The notes: a model not told the origin generated them from the letters alone. Counted from the first letter of the stretch, positions 26,427 to 35,995 are shown. The stretch is DNA of 64,000 bases from Novosphingobium sediminicola (GCF_014196525.1 NZ_JACIDX010000010.1:124001-188000), one strand, 5' to 3'. Numbers and translations: made by a program.

Positions 26427-28268
26427 ATGCCTGCCTATCGTTCACGCACATCCACCCATGGCCGCAATATGGCGGGCGCGCGGGGCCTGTGGCGCGCCAC
26501 CGGCATGAAGGACAGCGATTTCGGCAAGCCGATCATCGCGGTCGTCAACAGCTTTACCCAGTTCGTGCCGGGCCACGTTCACCTGAAAGATCTGGGCCAG
26601 ATGGTCGCGCGCGAGATCGAGGCGGCAGGCGGCGTGGCCAAGGAATTCAACACGATCGCCATCGACGACGGCATCGCGATGGGCCATGACGGCATGCTCT
26701 ATTCGCTGCCCAGCCGCGACCTGATCGCGGACAGCGTCGAATATATGGTCAATGGCCATTGCGCCGATGCGATGGTTTGTATCAGCAATTGCGACAAGAT
26801 CACGCCCGGTATGCTGATGGCCGCCATGCGTTTGAACATCCCGGTCGTGTTCGTTTCGGGCGGGCCGATGGAAGCGGGTAAGGTCGTGCTGCGCGGCAAG
26901 GAAGTGGCGCTCGATCTGGTCGACGCCATGGTTGCGGCGGCGGACGAAGCCTATACCGACGAAGAAGTGAAAACCATCGAACGCTCGGCCTGCCCCACCT
27001 GCGGCAGCTGCTCGGGCATGTTCACCGCCAATTCGATGAACTGCCTGACCGAGGCTTTGGGCCTGTCGCTGCCGGGCAATGGCTCGATGCTGGCAACCCA
27101 TGCGGATCGCGGGGAATTGTTCCTGCGCGCCGGGCGTCTGGTGGTCGAATTGTGCAAGCGTTACTATGAGCAGGATGATGACAGCGTGCTGCCGCGCAAC
27201 ATCGCCAGCTTTGAAGCGTTTGAAAACGCGATGAGCCTCGACATCGCCATGGGCGGATCGACCAATACGGTGCTCCACCTGCTGGCCGCCGCGCAGGAAG
27301 CGGGGGTCGATTTCACCATGAACGACATTGACCGCCTCTCGCGCCGCGTGCCCTGCCTGTCCAAGGTGGCTCCGGCCAAGAATGATGTTCACATGGAGGA
27401 CGTTCACCGCGCGGGCGGGATCTATTCGATCCTTGGCGAGCTTGAACGCGGCGGGCTGCTCCATGCCGATCTGCCCACGGTTCATGCGCCGACCTTGCGC
27501 GATGCGCTGGCCAAATGGGACATCGGCCGCAGCAACGATCCTGAAGTGCAGGAATTCTTCCTCGCCGCGCCGGGCGGCGTGCCCACGCAGGTGGCCTTCA
27601 GCCAGAGCCGCCGTTGGGAAAGCCTCGACACTGACCGTGAAAAGGGCGTGATCCGCAGCTGCGAACATGCGTTCAGCAAGGATGGCGGTCTGGCGGTCCT
27701 GTTCGGCAATATCGCGCTCGAAGGCTGCATCGTCAAAACGGCGGGCGTGGATGAAAGCATCCTGAAGTTCACTGGCCCGGCTAAGGTTTACGAAAGCCAG
27801 GACGCGGCGGTGACGGCGATCCTGACCGGACAGGTCGTGGCGGGCGACGTGGTCGTCATCCGCTATGAAGGGCCCAAGGGCGGTCCGGGCATGCAGGAAA
27901 TGCTCTATCCGACCAGCTACTTGAAGTCGAAGGGTTTGGGCAAGGCCTGCGCGCTGATCACGGACGGTCGCTTCTCGGGCGGCACCTCGGGCCTGTCGAT
28001 CGGCCATGCTTCGCCTGAGGCTGCCGAGGGCGGCGCGATTGGCCTTGTGGAAACCGGCGATGTGATCGAGATCGACATCCCCGGCCGCACGATCAATCTT
28101 GCCGTTTCGGACGAAGTTCTGGCCGAGCGCCGCATCGCGCAGGCGGCCAAGGGCTGGCACCCGGCCAAGGAGCGCCCGCGCAAGGTTTCGACCGCCTTGA
28201 AGGCCTATGCCGCGATGACCACCAGCGCGGCGCGCGGCGCGGTGCGGGATCTCTCGCAACTGAAATGA
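26427..28268 (+). CDS. ilvD: Dihydroxy-acid dehydratase
   Basis: A 613-residue iron-sulfur dehydratase, third step of valine, leucine and isoleucine synthesis and part of pantothenate supply. The cluster cysteines are in [11 protein letters not shown] (about residue 122) and [19 protein letters not shown] (about 190-205). [20 protein letters not shown] marks the C-terminal active-site lobe. Length and order are normal. The ATG at 26427 follows GGAG. The next gene overlaps the stop by four bases. Confidence 0.96.
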   Translation: MPAYRSRTSTHGRNMAGARGLWRATGMKDSDFGKPIIAVVNSFTQFVPGHVHLKDLGQMVAREIEAAGGVAKEFNTIAIDDGIAMGHDGMLYSLPSRDLIADSVEYMVNGHCADAMVCISNCDKITPGMLMAAMRLNIPVVFVSGGPMEAGKVVLRGKEVALDLVDAMVAAADEAYTDEEVKTIERSACPTCGSCSGMFTANSMNCLTEALGLSLPGNGSMLATHADRGELFLRAGRLVVELCKRYYEQDDDSVLPRNIASFEAFENAMSLDIAMGGSTNTVLHLLAAAQEAGVDFTMNDIDRLSRRVPCLSKVAPAKNDVHMEDVHRAGGIYSILGELERGGLLHADLPTVHAPTLRDALAKWDIGRSNDPEVQEFFLAAPGGVPTQVAFSQSRRWESLDTDREKGVIRSCEHAFSKDGGLAVLFGNIALEGCIVKTAGVDESILKFTGPAKVYESQDAAVTAILTGQVVAGDVVVIRYEGPKGGPGMQEMLYPTSYLKSKGLGKACALITDGRFSGGTSGLSIGHASPEAAEGGAIGLVETGDVIEIDIPGRTINLAVSDEVLAERRIAQAAKGWHPAKERPRKVSTALKAYAAMTTSAARGAVRDLSQLK

Positions 28269-29629
28269 TCGCCCCGTCTCAGATCCTGTCCGCAGAGCAA
28301 ATGCGCGCCGCCGAAGGCGCGCTGATCGCGGGCGGGATCGGCGTGGACGAACTGATGCAGCGCGCAGGGAACGGGGCGGCGGATTATGTCTGGCGCATCG
28401 CCGGGCCGCTGCGCCGGGTCACGGTGCTGACCGGGCCGGGCAACAATGGTGGCGACGGCTGGGTGATTGCCGAGGCGATCCGGCGGATGGGCGGGCATGT
28501 GGTCGTCGTTCCTGCCGCTGATCCTCGCACCGATGCGGCGCGGCTGGCGCGCTCGCTTTATTCCGGCGCGGTGGCGGATAGTGTGGTCGATGGCGATGTG
28601 CTGGTCGATTGCCTGTACGGCACCGGGCTGACGCGCGGGCTGGGGGATGCCGATCTGGCGCTGCTGAACGATCTGGCGGCGCGCCATGGCAAACGGATTG
28701 CGGTCGATCTGCCCAGCGGGATCGCCACCGATACGGGCGCGGCGTTGAATGAAGGCCTGCCCGATTATCATCTGACGATAGCGCTGGGCGCATGGAAGCC
28801 TGCGCATGTGCTGATGCCCGCCATGGCGCGGATGGGGGCGCTGCGACTGGTGGATATTGGCTGCGCGGCTTTGGCCGATGCGGGGGCGGTGATTGGGCGG
28901 CCCCGGTTTCATGCTCCGGCGGCCGATGCGCATAAATATCGGCGCGGACTGCTGGGCGTGGTGGCGGGCGCGATGCCCGGCGCGGCGTTGCTGGCGGCCA
29001 CGTCGGCGCAGGGCGCGGGCGCGGGCTATGTCAAAGTGCTTTGCGATGCGCCGCTGGCGGTGCCGGTCGATCTGGTGGCGGCGCGTGCGGATTTTTCGGA
29101 TGACAGGATCGCGGCGCTGTTGGTCGGGCCGGGGTTGGGGCGCGATGCTGGCGGACATTTCCTGCTTGCCGAGGCGCTGGCGGCGGAGCGGCCCACGGTG
29201 CTGGATGCCGATGGATGTCATCTTCTTTCCAAAGGGATGGCGGCCACTATTGCCACACCGCATGAAGGTGAACTGGCCGCGTTGGAGCGTCATTTTGACA
29301 GCCGGGGCGAGGACAAGATCTCGCGCGCGCGCAATCTGGCGCAGGCCAGCGGCATGGTGATCGTGGCCAAGGGGCCGGACACAATTGTCGCCGCGCCCGA
29401 TGGCCGTTGGGCCGCCGCGCCGCGTGCTTCAAGCTGGCTTTCCACGGCGGGCACGGGCGATGTGCTGGCAGGCGCGATTGCCAGCAGGCTGGCCACGGGG
29501 GCTGAACCTTTCGCGGCGGCCTGCGAAGGCATCTGGCTGCATGGGCAAGCGGCGCGGATCACGCCGCCGCCTTTTTCTGCCGGAGAACTGGCCAAATCCA
29601 TCGCAAAGGCCTATCGGGCCAGCCTCTAG
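28265..29629 (+). CDS. nnr: Bifunctional NAD(P)H-hydrate epimerase / ADP-dependent NAD(P)HX dehydratase
   Basis: A 454-residue metabolite-repair enzyme. The N-terminal YjeF_N domain (about 1-215) epimerises damaged NAD(P)HX and has [15 protein letters not shown] near residue 58. The C-terminal ribokinase-like domain (about 225-450) dehydrates it using ADP, with [13 protein letters not shown] near residue 395. Overlap ATGA with ilvD shows coupling, though the functional link is not obvious. Confidence 0.94.
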   Translation: MIAPSQILSAEQMRAAEGALIAGGIGVDELMQRAGNGAADYVWRIAGPLRRVTVLTGPGNNGGDGWVIAEAIRRMGGHVVVVPAADPRTDAARLARSLYSGAVADSVVDGDVLVDCLYGTGLTRGLGDADLALLNDLAARHGKRIAVDLPSGIATDTGAALNEGLPDYHLTIALGAWKPAHVLMPAMARMGALRLVDIGCAALADAGAVIGRPRFHAPAADAHKYRRGLLGVVAGAMPGAALLAATSAQGAGAGYVKVLCDAPLAVPVDLVAARADFSDDRIAALLVGPGLGRDAGGHFLLAEALAAERPTVLDADGCHLLSKGMAATIATPHEGELAALERHFDSRGEDKISRARNLAQASGMVIVAKGPDTIVAAPDGRWAAAPRASSWLSTAGTGDVLAGAIASRLATGAEPFAAACEGIWLHGQAARITPPPFSAGELAKSIAKAYRASL

Positions 29630-29644
29630 AGTTAAGGGGCCAGC

Positions 29645-30844
29645 ATGAGTGACGATCCGATCCTGCGCATTGCCGCCAAGGGCGATGGCATAACCGCCAG
29701 CGGGGCCTATGTGGCCGGGGCTGCGCCGGGGGATGTGTTGCGTTCGGATGGCTCGATTGCGCGCGGGGCCAATTATGCCGCGCCCGCCTGCCGCCATTAC
29801 GGCACTTGCGGGGGGTGCACCTTGCAACATGTGGGCGATGAGGCTTTGTCCGAATTCGTGCGCGACCGGGTGGTCCATGCCGCGCGCGGGCAGGGGATGG
29901 AGCCGGAGATTCTGGCCCCCACGCATCTTTCGCCCGCCGGATCGCGGCGGCGCGCTGCGCTGCGCGCGGCGCGGGTGGGCGGCGCCATCGCTCTGGGCTA
30001 TTCCGAGGGCGGGTCACACAAGCTGGTTGATCTGAAGGAATGCCCGGTGCTGGCGCCTGAACTGGTCGCCGTTCTGGGGCCTTTGCGCAAATTGCTGTCG
30101 CGGCGCGATGGGCGCTTTGCGGTGGAAATCGACCTGACGCTGGCCACTCAGGGCGTGGATGTTGCGCTCAAAGGCCTGACGGTCGAAGGTTTGCAGCAGA
30201 CCGAGGCGATGCTCGATTTCGCCCGCGACAATGGGCTGGCGCGCCTTTCGCTGGATCAGGGCTATGGGCCGGAAAGCCTGTGGGAGCCGGACGGCGTGAC
30301 GGTCAACCTGTCGGGGGTGGAGGCGCCTCTGCCGCCCGGCGCCTTCCTTCAGGCCACGCTGGATGGCGAGCAGGCGCTGGTGGGCGCGGCGGTGGAATGG
30401 CTGAAAGGCGTGTCGCCGGTGGCTGATCTGTTTGCCGGGCTGGGGACGTTTGCCTTTGCGCTGGCCAAGGCGGGGTCCAAGGTTTTGGCGGCGGAGGCCG
30501 ACCGCGCGGCGTTTCTGGCGTGCAAATCGGCGGCGGGGCGCTCTGGGCTCATCGTCCATCCGCTGCACCGCGATCTGTTCCGCAATCCGCTGATGCCCGA
30601 CGAACTCAACCGCTTTGGCGGCGTGGTGCTGGACCCGCCGCGTGCGGGCGCGCGCGAACAGGTGGGGCGTATCGCCGCCAGCACGGTCAAGCGCGTGGTC
30701 TATATCAGTTGCAACCCGTCAAGCTGGGCCCGCGATGCGGCGCAATTGATCGAGGGCGGCTATCGTCTGGCCGAATTGCGCCCGGTGGGTCAATTCCGCT
30801 GGACCACCCATGTCGAACTGGCAAGCCTGTTCGTGCGCGATTAA
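29645..30844 (+). CDS. RlmD/RumA-like class I RNA (uracil-5) methyltransferase
   Basis: A 399-residue SAM-dependent RNA m5U methyltransferase. The Fe-S cysteines are in CRHYGTCGGC (about residues 49-58) with a later CPVLAPE cysteine. The Rossmann core is ADLFAGLGTFAFALAKAG, the DPPRAGA loop is motif IV, and the nucleophile lies in VVYISCNPSSWARDA. The N-terminal TRAM domain is shortened compared with E. coli RlmD. Target is probably 23S rRNA; which uridine cannot be read from sequence. Confidence 0.88.
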   Translation: MSDDPILRIAAKGDGITASGAYVAGAAPGDVLRSDGSIARGANYAAPACRHYGTCGGCTLQHVGDEALSEFVRDRVVHAARGQGMEPEILAPTHLSPAGSRRRAALRAARVGGAIALGYSEGGSHKLVDLKECPVLAPELVAVLGPLRKLLSRRDGRFAVEIDLTLATQGVDVALKGLTVEGLQQTEAMLDFARDNGLARLSLDQGYGPESLWEPDGVTVNLSGVEAPLPPGAFLQATLDGEQALVGAAVEWLKGVSPVADLFAGLGTFAFALAKAGSKVLAAEADRAAFLACKSAAGRSGLIVHPLHRDLFRNPLMPDELNRFGGVVLDPPRAGAREQVGRIAASTVKRVVYISCNPSSWARDAAQLIEGGYRLAELRPVGQFRWTTHVELASLFVRD

Positions 30845-30860
30845 TTCGGCGTGGGGCGCA

Positions 30861-31514
30861 TTACGCGCCCCGATACCGCCGGATGACGATCAGGCGATAG
30901 TAACCCAGCGGGCCGTCATGTGTCTCCACCGATGCGATGCTGCCCGCCAGATGATGGGCGACCTCGGCCAGATCGGGGCGAGGGGTGACGTGGAAATGCG
31001 CCAGCCAGCGCATCAGCACCCAGCGCAAGGGCGCGGGCAGCCCTTCGCCCATGCCGAAATCGACGATGTGCAGTTCGCCCCCCAGCGCCAGCACGGCAAT
31101 GCCCTGAGCGATGGCTTCTTCCCATGCCGGGATCATCGAGAGGGCAAAGGAGATCATCACCCGTTCGAAATGGGGGCGGCCAAACAGATCCTGCGCATCA
31201 AAATTGCAGGCATCGCCCACCGCCAGACGCGCGCGGGCGCCCAGCCGATCCTGCGCGGTTTCCAGCATCAGCGGCGAAATATCGAGCCCGTGGATCTGCG
31301 TCTTGGGCCACAGATCGCGCACCAGCGAGAGGTTGCGCCCCGTGCCGCAGCCCACCTCCAGCACTGCGCTGCCATAGGGCATGCGCAAGCCGCGGATCAG
31401 CCGGTCGCGTCCGAACAGGAAATATTTTCGTGTGACATCATAGATATGGCGCTGCCAGCGATAGACGCTGTCCATCAGATCGCCATGGGTGTCGAGAACA
31501 GGTGCCGTTGCCAT
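30861..31514 (-). CDS. btaB: S-adenosylmethionine:diacylglycerylhomoserine N-methyltransferase (BtaB)
   Basis: A 217-residue methyltransferase predicted to add three methyl groups to diacylglycerylhomoserine, giving the betaine lipid DGTS. The family N-terminus YRWQRHIYDVTRKYFLFGRD and the SAM loop LEVGCGTGRNL (about residues 51-61) are clear, with LDISPLML next. The gene begins five bases after the btaA stop, which fixes its role as the partner enzyme. Product is a membrane lipid without phosphorus. Confidence 0.9.
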   Translation of the reverse strand: MATAPVLDTHGDLMDSVYRWQRHIYDVTRKYFLFGRDRLIRGLRMPYGSAVLEVGCGTGRNLSLVRDLWPKTQIHGLDISPLMLETAQDRLGARARLAVGDACNFDAQDLFGRPHFERVMISFALSMIPAWEEAIAQGIAVLALGGELHIVDFGMGEGLPAPLRWVLMRWLAHFHVTPRPDLAEVAHHLAGSIASVETHDGPLGYYRLIVIRRYRGA

Positions 31515-31519
31515 GGGGA

Positions 31520-32758
31520 TTATCCTTTGAAGCGATAAAGGTGGAGGCCGCCATAGATCGAGGAGCGGTCGGCGCGGATCAGGTCGCGCGCTTCGGCCTC
31601 GCTGTAATCCCAGTGCGAAAGGGTTTCATCGGGCACGCGGCCGGGCAGGAGCGTTTCCTCGGCCGCCGTGCGGAACAGGACGCGCGCGCCGGGACGGGCG
31701 GTGCGGGTGATCTGTTGCCACAGGTCGGTCAATTGCTCGTCGCTCATCCAGTCCTGCGCGTCGAGCAGGATGTAACGGTCGAGGCTGGTGTCGGGTTGCT
31801 CGCGCAGATGGTCGGTGAAATTGACATGGCGCCAGTCGATGCGGTCGATGCGGTCGCGCACCTTCGCGTAATTGGCGGGTTGCAGATAGGGCGGCAGCGG
31901 CGCGTCCGGCCCCTTGCCATAGCCGCGGTTGAAGGCCTGCCACGCGAAGTAATTTTCGCCCACGGCAAAGTCGCAGGCCAGCTTTTCCAGCCGCGCGCGC
32001 AGCACGTTGGCCATGCGCTGATCGCCCGCCAGCGCGTCGAATTGCGCAGGGGGAATGCCAAGGCCATAAAGGCTGGCGGGCTGGTTAGTCAGCCAGCGGA
32101 TGAAGCGTTTGTCGAATACGGGCGCGATCTTTTCATCAAAGATGCGGCGCTGGTCCTCGATGCTCTGCGCATCCAGAATGGCGCGCAGATCGACCCGATA
32201 CAGCCGCGCGACCAGATGCGCCATGCCGATGAAATTGCCCAGCAGGCCGCGCTTATAGATGCCGCTGGCAAAACCGCCGATTCGTTTGCGCCCGGCCAGA
32301 TCGCGCCCTTCCCAATAGCGGCGGGTGGGTTCATCCAGATGCGGGGTCAGATATTGGCGATAGGCGGCCAGATTGGCCTTGTTATCGGCCTCGACAAAGA
32401 ATCGGCGCAGCGATTCGTAATCGGGCAGATGGCGAAACGCGGCATATTTCAGGCGGCCCAGCGCGATATGCGCGGTGTTGAGGTCCACCGCCGTAATCTG
32501 GGCCGGATCGGCCACCAGATAGGACAGCGCATTGCACGAACCCGAGGCGATGGTGACGATCCGGCTGTCGGGCGCGATTTCCAGCGCGGCCATATCCACC
32601 ACCGGATCTTCCCAGATCTGCGCATAGACCAGGCCGCGAAAAGCCAGCGCAAAGGCCCGGTCGGCAAGGCGTTCGCCCCGCTTGGCATGGCTGCGCACCA
32701 CGGCCCTGTCGATAATATGCGGGGCATTAATAGGATTGGCGCGCAAAGGGGCGGACAT
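31520..32758 (-). CDS. btaA: S-adenosylmethionine:diacylglycerol 3-amino-3-carboxypropyltransferase (BtaA)
   Basis: A 412-residue DUF3419 protein that moves the aminocarboxypropyl group of SAM to diacylglycerol, the first step of DGTS synthesis. Key segments are GLVYAQIWEDPVVDMAAL, ITIASGSCNALSYL (SAM site), AVDLNTAHIALGRLKYA and LFRTAAEETLLPGRV. The frame is open to 32848, but 32797-32848 holds PhoB-like repeats and a probable -10 box, so the ATG at 32758 with GGAGA upstream is preferred. The operon is btaA-btaB, minus strand, divergent from the polyamine genes. Confidence 0.9.
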   Translation of the reverse strand: MSAPLRANPINAPHIIDRAVVRSHAKRGERLADRAFALAFRGLVYAQIWEDPVVDMAALEIAPDSRIVTIASGSCNALSYLVADPAQITAVDLNTAHIALGRLKYAAFRHLPDYESLRRFFVEADNKANLAAYRQYLTPHLDEPTRRYWEGRDLAGRKRIGGFASGIYKRGLLGNFIGMAHLVARLYRVDLRAILDAQSIEDQRRIFDEKIAPVFDKRFIRWLTNQPASLYGLGIPPAQFDALAGDQRMANVLRARLEKLACDFAVGENYFAWQAFNRGYGKGPDAPLPPYLQPANYAKVRDRIDRIDWRHVNFTDHLREQPDTSLDRYILLDAQDWMSDEQLTDLWQQITRTARPGARVLFRTAAEETLLPGRVPDETLSHWDYSEAEARDLIRADRSSIYGGLHLYRFKG

Positions 32759-32819
32759 GGGCGACTTGTCTCCGGCTGAACTATTTTCAGCGCTCATATG
32801 ACCGGTGCGTTGCGTTGCC

Positions 32820-32848
32820 ATGACGTGCGCGTGACGGTTTGGCGACAA
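32820..32848 (-). promoter_or_regulatory. Candidate triple PhoB box upstream of btaAB
   Basis: On the minus strand three 7-base units, TTGTCGC, CCGTCAC and ACGTCAT, follow each other exactly 11 bases apart, each keeping the GTC core of the PhoB half-site CTGTCAT. A TCATAT at 32796-32801 stands 16 bases past GTCATG and could be the -10 box. This fits phosphate-starvation control of DGTS synthesis. Confidence 0.5.
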
Positions 32849-32867
32849 TTGGGCCTATCAACGGATG

Positions 32868-32895
32868 TTGTGCTGTCACAATCCGGCCCTATATG
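32868..32895 (+). promoter_or_regulatory. Promoter of the carboxynorspermidine operon
   Basis: TTGTGC (32868-32873) and TATATG (32890-32895) are 16 bases apart. The predicted start near 32902 lies only about 13 bases before a terminator-like hairpin. Confidence 0.45.
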
Positions 32896-32914
32896 GCGGC
32901 ATTCGGATTTTTCA

Positions 32915-32943
32915 GGGCCGGGCATCAGCGCCGGCCCGTTTTT
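32915..32943 (+). terminator. Leader hairpin with T5 run before the carboxynorspermidine dehydrogenase gene
   Basis: GGGCCGG (32915-32921) pairs with CCGGCCC (32931-32937), followed by GTTTTT. It lies in the 5' leader, 15 bases before the start codon. No plus-strand gene ends nearby, so it may be an attenuator rather than an ordinary terminator. Confidence 0.55.
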
Positions 32944-32957
32944 ATGGAGTTTCGCCC

Positions 32958-34169
32958 ATGGGCAAGGTTCTGGTGATTGGCGCTGGCGGCGTCGGCTCGG
33001 TGGCGGTGCACAAGATGGCGATGAATGCGGATATCTTTTCCGACATCCATCTGGCCAGCCGCACCAAGAGCAAGTGCGATGCGATTGCCGTGTCGGTCAA
33101 GGAGCGCACGGGCGTTGACGTGGCCACTTATGCGATTGATGCCGAGGATGTTCCGGCGCTGGCCGCTTTGATCAAGCAGATCGGCCCCAAGCTGGTAGTC
33201 AATCTGGCGCTGCCTTATCAGGATCTGACAATCATGGATGCCTGTCTGATCGCGGGCGCGCATTACATGGACACCGCGAATTATGAGCCCAAGGACGTGG
33301 CCAAGTTCGAATATCATTGGCAGTGGGCCTATCAGGACCGCTTCAAGGAAGCTGGCCTGACGGCGCTGCTGGGGTCGGGTTTCGATCCGGGCGTGACCTC
33401 GGTTTTCGCGATGTGGCTCAAGAAGCATAAGCTGAAAACCATCCGCCAGCTCGACATTCTCGACTGCAACGGCGGCGATCATGGTCAGGCTTTCGCCACC
33501 AACTTCAACCCGGAAATCAACATCCGCGAAGTGACCGCGCCTGCGCGCCACTGGGAAGGCGGCCAGTTCGTCGAAACCCCGGCGATGGCCAACAAGGTCC
33601 AGTTCGACTTTGCCGAAGTCGGCCCCAAGAACATGTATATGATGTATCACGAGGAGCTGGAAAGCCTCGCGAAGTTCCTGCCGGAGCTGGAACGCGCGCG
33701 TTTCTGGATGACCTTTGGCGATGAATATATCAAGCATCTGACCGTGCTGCAGAATGTGGGCATGACCCGCATCGATCCGGTGATCTACAATGGCGTGGAA
33801 ATCATTCCACTCCAGTTCCTCAAGGCCGTTCTGCCCGAACCCAGCACGCTGGGCGCCACCACCAAAGGCAAGACCAACATCGGCGACATCGCCACCGGCG
33901 AGGCGCTGGACGGCAGCGGCGAAAAGACGTTCTACATCAAGAACATCTGCGACCACGAGGAATGCTATGCCGAAACCGGCAATCAGGCGGTTTCGTATAC
34001 CACCGGCGTTCCGGCCATGATCGGTGCGGCCATGATCATGCAGGACGTGTGGAGCGGCGCGGGCGTGTTCAACATCGAACAGTTCGATCCCGATCCCTTC
34101 ATGGACATGCTGAACAAGCATGGCCTGCCGTGGAGCGTGGAAGAGCTGGAAGGTCCGGTGGCTTTCTAA
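32958..34169 (+). CDS. Carboxynorspermidine/carboxyspermidine dehydrogenase (saccharopine dehydrogenase family)
   Basis: A 403-residue NAD(P)-dependent reductase that condenses a diamine with aspartate semialdehyde and reduces the imine to carboxy(nor)spermidine. The N-terminal Rossmann motif is VLVIGAGGVGSVAVHK. LGSGFDPGVTSVFAMW and ILDCNGGDHG are family segments near the substrate site. The product is decarboxylated by the NspC enzyme encoded two genes later. Start is the ATG at 32958 after GGAG. Whether spermidine or norspermidine is made depends on the diamine supplied. Confidence 0.88.
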   Translation: MGKVLVIGAGGVGSVAVHKMAMNADIFSDIHLASRTKSKCDAIAVSVKERTGVDVATYAIDAEDVPALAALIKQIGPKLVVNLALPYQDLTIMDACLIAGAHYMDTANYEPKDVAKFEYHWQWAYQDRFKEAGLTALLGSGFDPGVTSVFAMWLKKHKLKTIRQLDILDCNGGDHGQAFATNFNPEINIREVTAPARHWEGGQFVETPAMANKVQFDFAEVGPKNMYMMYHEELESLAKFLPELERARFWMTFGDEYIKHLTVLQNVGMTRIDPVIYNGVEIIPLQFLKAVLPEPSTLGATTKGKTNIGDIATGEALDGSGEKTFYIKNICDHEECYAETGNQAVSYTTGVPAMIGAAMIMQDVWSGAGVFNIEQFDPDPFMDMLNKHGLPWSVEELEGPVAF

Positions 34170-34186
34170 ATGAAGGTTCTCGGCTG

Positions 34187-34531
34187 ATGAATTGGGGCTT
34201 GATCCTGCCCCCGCTGATGCTGGCGGGGTCGAACCTGTTCATGAATGTGGCGTGGTATGGCCATCTTAAGGCGCCCCACAAGGCGATTTGGGTGGCCGTG
34301 CTGGCCTCGTGGGGGCTGGCCTTTTTCGAATATTGGCTGGCCGTTCCCGCCAATCGGCTTGGGTCAAAGGCCTATTCGCTGGCCCAACTCAAGACGATGC
34401 AGGAAGTCTTTTCGCTCGCGGGCTTCGTGCTCGTGGCGTGGGCGCTGTTCGGACAAAAGCCGGGGCTGGCGCAACTGGCGGGCTTTGCGCTGATTATTGC
34501 GGGCGCGGCGCTGATTTTCAAAGGAAACTGA
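34187..34531 (+). CDS. DUF486 small multidrug-like membrane protein
   Basis: A 114-residue protein with four hydrophobic helices (LILPPLMLAGSNLFMNVAWYG, IWVAVLASWGLAFFEYWLA, VFSLAGFVLVAWALF, LAGFALIIAGAALIF). This is the DUF486/DMT-like fold related to small drug exporters. It lies 17 bases after the carboxynorspermidine dehydrogenase stop and 3 bases before nspC, so it belongs to the polyamine operon. A role in polyamine or diamine transport is suggested by position only. Confidence 0.85.
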   Translation: MNWGLILPPLMLAGSNLFMNVAWYGHLKAPHKAIWVAVLASWGLAFFEYWLAVPANRLGSKAYSLAQLKTMQEVFSLAGFVLVAWALFGQKPGLAQLAGFALIIAGAALIFKGN

Positions 34532-34534
34532 CGC

Positions 34535-35710
34535 ATGGAAACTCGTGCAGGCGATCCGGGCGCGTTTGCGCATTTTGACATGAACCGTGTCAATTCGCCA
34601 GCCTTTGTGGTGGATGAGGCGCGGCTGCGGGCCAATCTGTCCGTGCTAGCCGATATTCGCGACCGGGCGGGCATCAAGGTGCTGGCCGCGATGAAGGCGT
34701 TCAGCATGTGGCGCGTCGCCTCGATCGTGGGCGAATATCTCGATGGCGTCTGCACCAGTGGCCTGTGGGAAGCGCGTCTGGCGCAGCAGTCCTATAAGGG
34801 CGAGATCGCCACCTATTGCGCGGGCTATAAGGCCGAGGATCTGCCTGAGATCTGCGCGATTTCCGATCATGTGATCTTCAATTCGCCGAACCAGCTTGCC
34901 CGTTTTCGTCCTATTCTGGCGCAGCAGAGCGGCGATTTCGACATCGGTCTGCGCATCAACCCGCTCCACCGTGAGGGTGAGGTCGAGAAATACGACCCCT
35001 GCGCGCTGGGCTCGCGTCTGGGCTTTCCGGTCGATCAGGTGACGGCGGAGCATCTCGAAGGCGTCACGGGCCTGCATTTCCATACGCTGTGCGAGCAGGA
35101 TTTCGAGCCGCTCCAGCGCACGTGGAATGCGCTCTATCCCACCATCGCGCCTTGGCTGGCGGTGAATGGCGGGCCGATCCGCTGGCTGAACTTTGGCGGC
35201 GGGCATCATATCACCCGCGCCGATTATCAGCGCGACGATCTGGTCGCCTTCCTGCAAGCGGTGAAGGCGCAGACCGGCTGCGAGCTTTATTTGGAACCGG
35301 GCGAGGCGGTTGCGCTGGATGCGGGCATCCTGATCGGCACGGTGCTCGATGCTCATACCAACGGCATCCCGGTCGCCATCGTCGATATTTCGGCCACCTG
35401 CCATATGCCTGATGTGATCGAGGCGCCCTATCGCCCCGCCATGCTGGGCGAGCGCGAGGAGGGTGAAGCGGTGCGTCTGGGCGGGCCTTCGTGTCTGGCG
35501 GGCGATGTGATCGGCGATTATCGCCTGCCGGTCCCGTGCGAGCCGGGGCAGCGTTTCGCCTTCCTCGATCAGGCGCATTACTCGATGGTCAAGACCACGA
35601 CCTTCAATGGCGTGCCGCTGCCCTCGATCTGGCTATGGAACAGCGCGGATGATTCGCTGGAATGTGTGAAACATTTCAGTTGGGAGACATTTCGCGACCG
35701 TTTGAGCTGA
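34535..35710 (+). CDS. nspC: Carboxynorspermidine decarboxylase
   Basis: A 391-residue PLP enzyme of the alanine-racemase fold. The PLP lysine is in AAMKAFSMW (about residue 52). GGGHHIT holds the phosphate loop, and EPGEAVALDAG with SATCHMPDV form the conserved C-terminal active-site parts. It removes the carboxyl group from carboxy(nor)spermidine. GGAAA lies before the ATG. A strong terminator (35757-35799) ends the operon. Confidence 0.92.
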   Translation: METRAGDPGAFAHFDMNRVNSPAFVVDEARLRANLSVLADIRDRAGIKVLAAMKAFSMWRVASIVGEYLDGVCTSGLWEARLAQQSYKGEIATYCAGYKAEDLPEICAISDHVIFNSPNQLARFRPILAQQSGDFDIGLRINPLHREGEVEKYDPCALGSRLGFPVDQVTAEHLEGVTGLHFHTLCEQDFEPLQRTWNALYPTIAPWLAVNGGPIRWLNFGGGHHITRADYQRDDLVAFLQAVKAQTGCELYLEPGEAVALDAGILIGTVLDAHTNGIPVAIVDISATCHMPDVIEAPYRPAMLGEREEGEAVRLGGPSCLAGDVIGDYRLPVPCEPGQRFAFLDQAHYSMVKTTTFNGVPLPSIWLWNSADDSLECVKHFSWETFRDRLS

Positions 35711-35756
35711 TGGCGCGATTCGTTGATTAAATAACGAAATATCAAAATGATAGACC

Positions 35757-35799
35757 GGCGGCGCGTCATCCGTTTCGGATGGCGCGCCGCCTTGTTTTT
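35757..35799 (+). terminator. Terminator after nspC
   Basis: A 15-bp perfect stem (35757-35771 with 35777-35791) around GTTTC, followed by TTGTTTTT. The last T of the run is also the first base pair of a Pho box. Confidence 0.9.
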
Positions 35800-35815
35800 G
35801 TCATGAAACTGTCAT
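35798..35815 (+). promoter_or_regulatory. Pho box upstream of the ornithine/lysine decarboxylase gene
   Basis: TTGTCAT-GAAA-CTGTCAT is an almost perfect PhoB box with the correct 11-base periodicity. Ten bases further GATGAT (35826-35831) is a fitting -10 box, predicting a start near 35839. The next gene to the right is the decarboxylase at 35996. Confidence 0.7.
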
Positions 35816-35894
35816 GCAGTTCTGGGATGATATTCGGATAGGCCAGTTTTCCGCCATTCGCGCTCAAAGCTGCGATCAGGCGTGATTTTTCCGC

Positions 35895-35971
35895 TTGCAC
35901 CCCCCGACAAACGGCCTATATGCACCCCCCTCGCTGCCCCATGGGGACTTCCAAACCGCAAGGCAGCTTTT
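35895..35971 (+). promoter_or_regulatory. Second promoter and leader hairpin of the decarboxylase gene
   Basis: TTGCAC (35895-35900) and TATATG (35917-35922) are 16 bases apart. Just after the predicted start, GCTGCC (35933-35938) can pair with GGCAGC (35962-35967), with an inner CCCC-AT-GGGG, and TTTT follows. Alphaproteobacterial decarboxylase genes are known to carry the speF leader motif; this leader is a candidate, not a confirmed match. Confidence 0.45.
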
Positions 35972-35995
35972 CACCATTGTGTTTATCTTGGCCGA

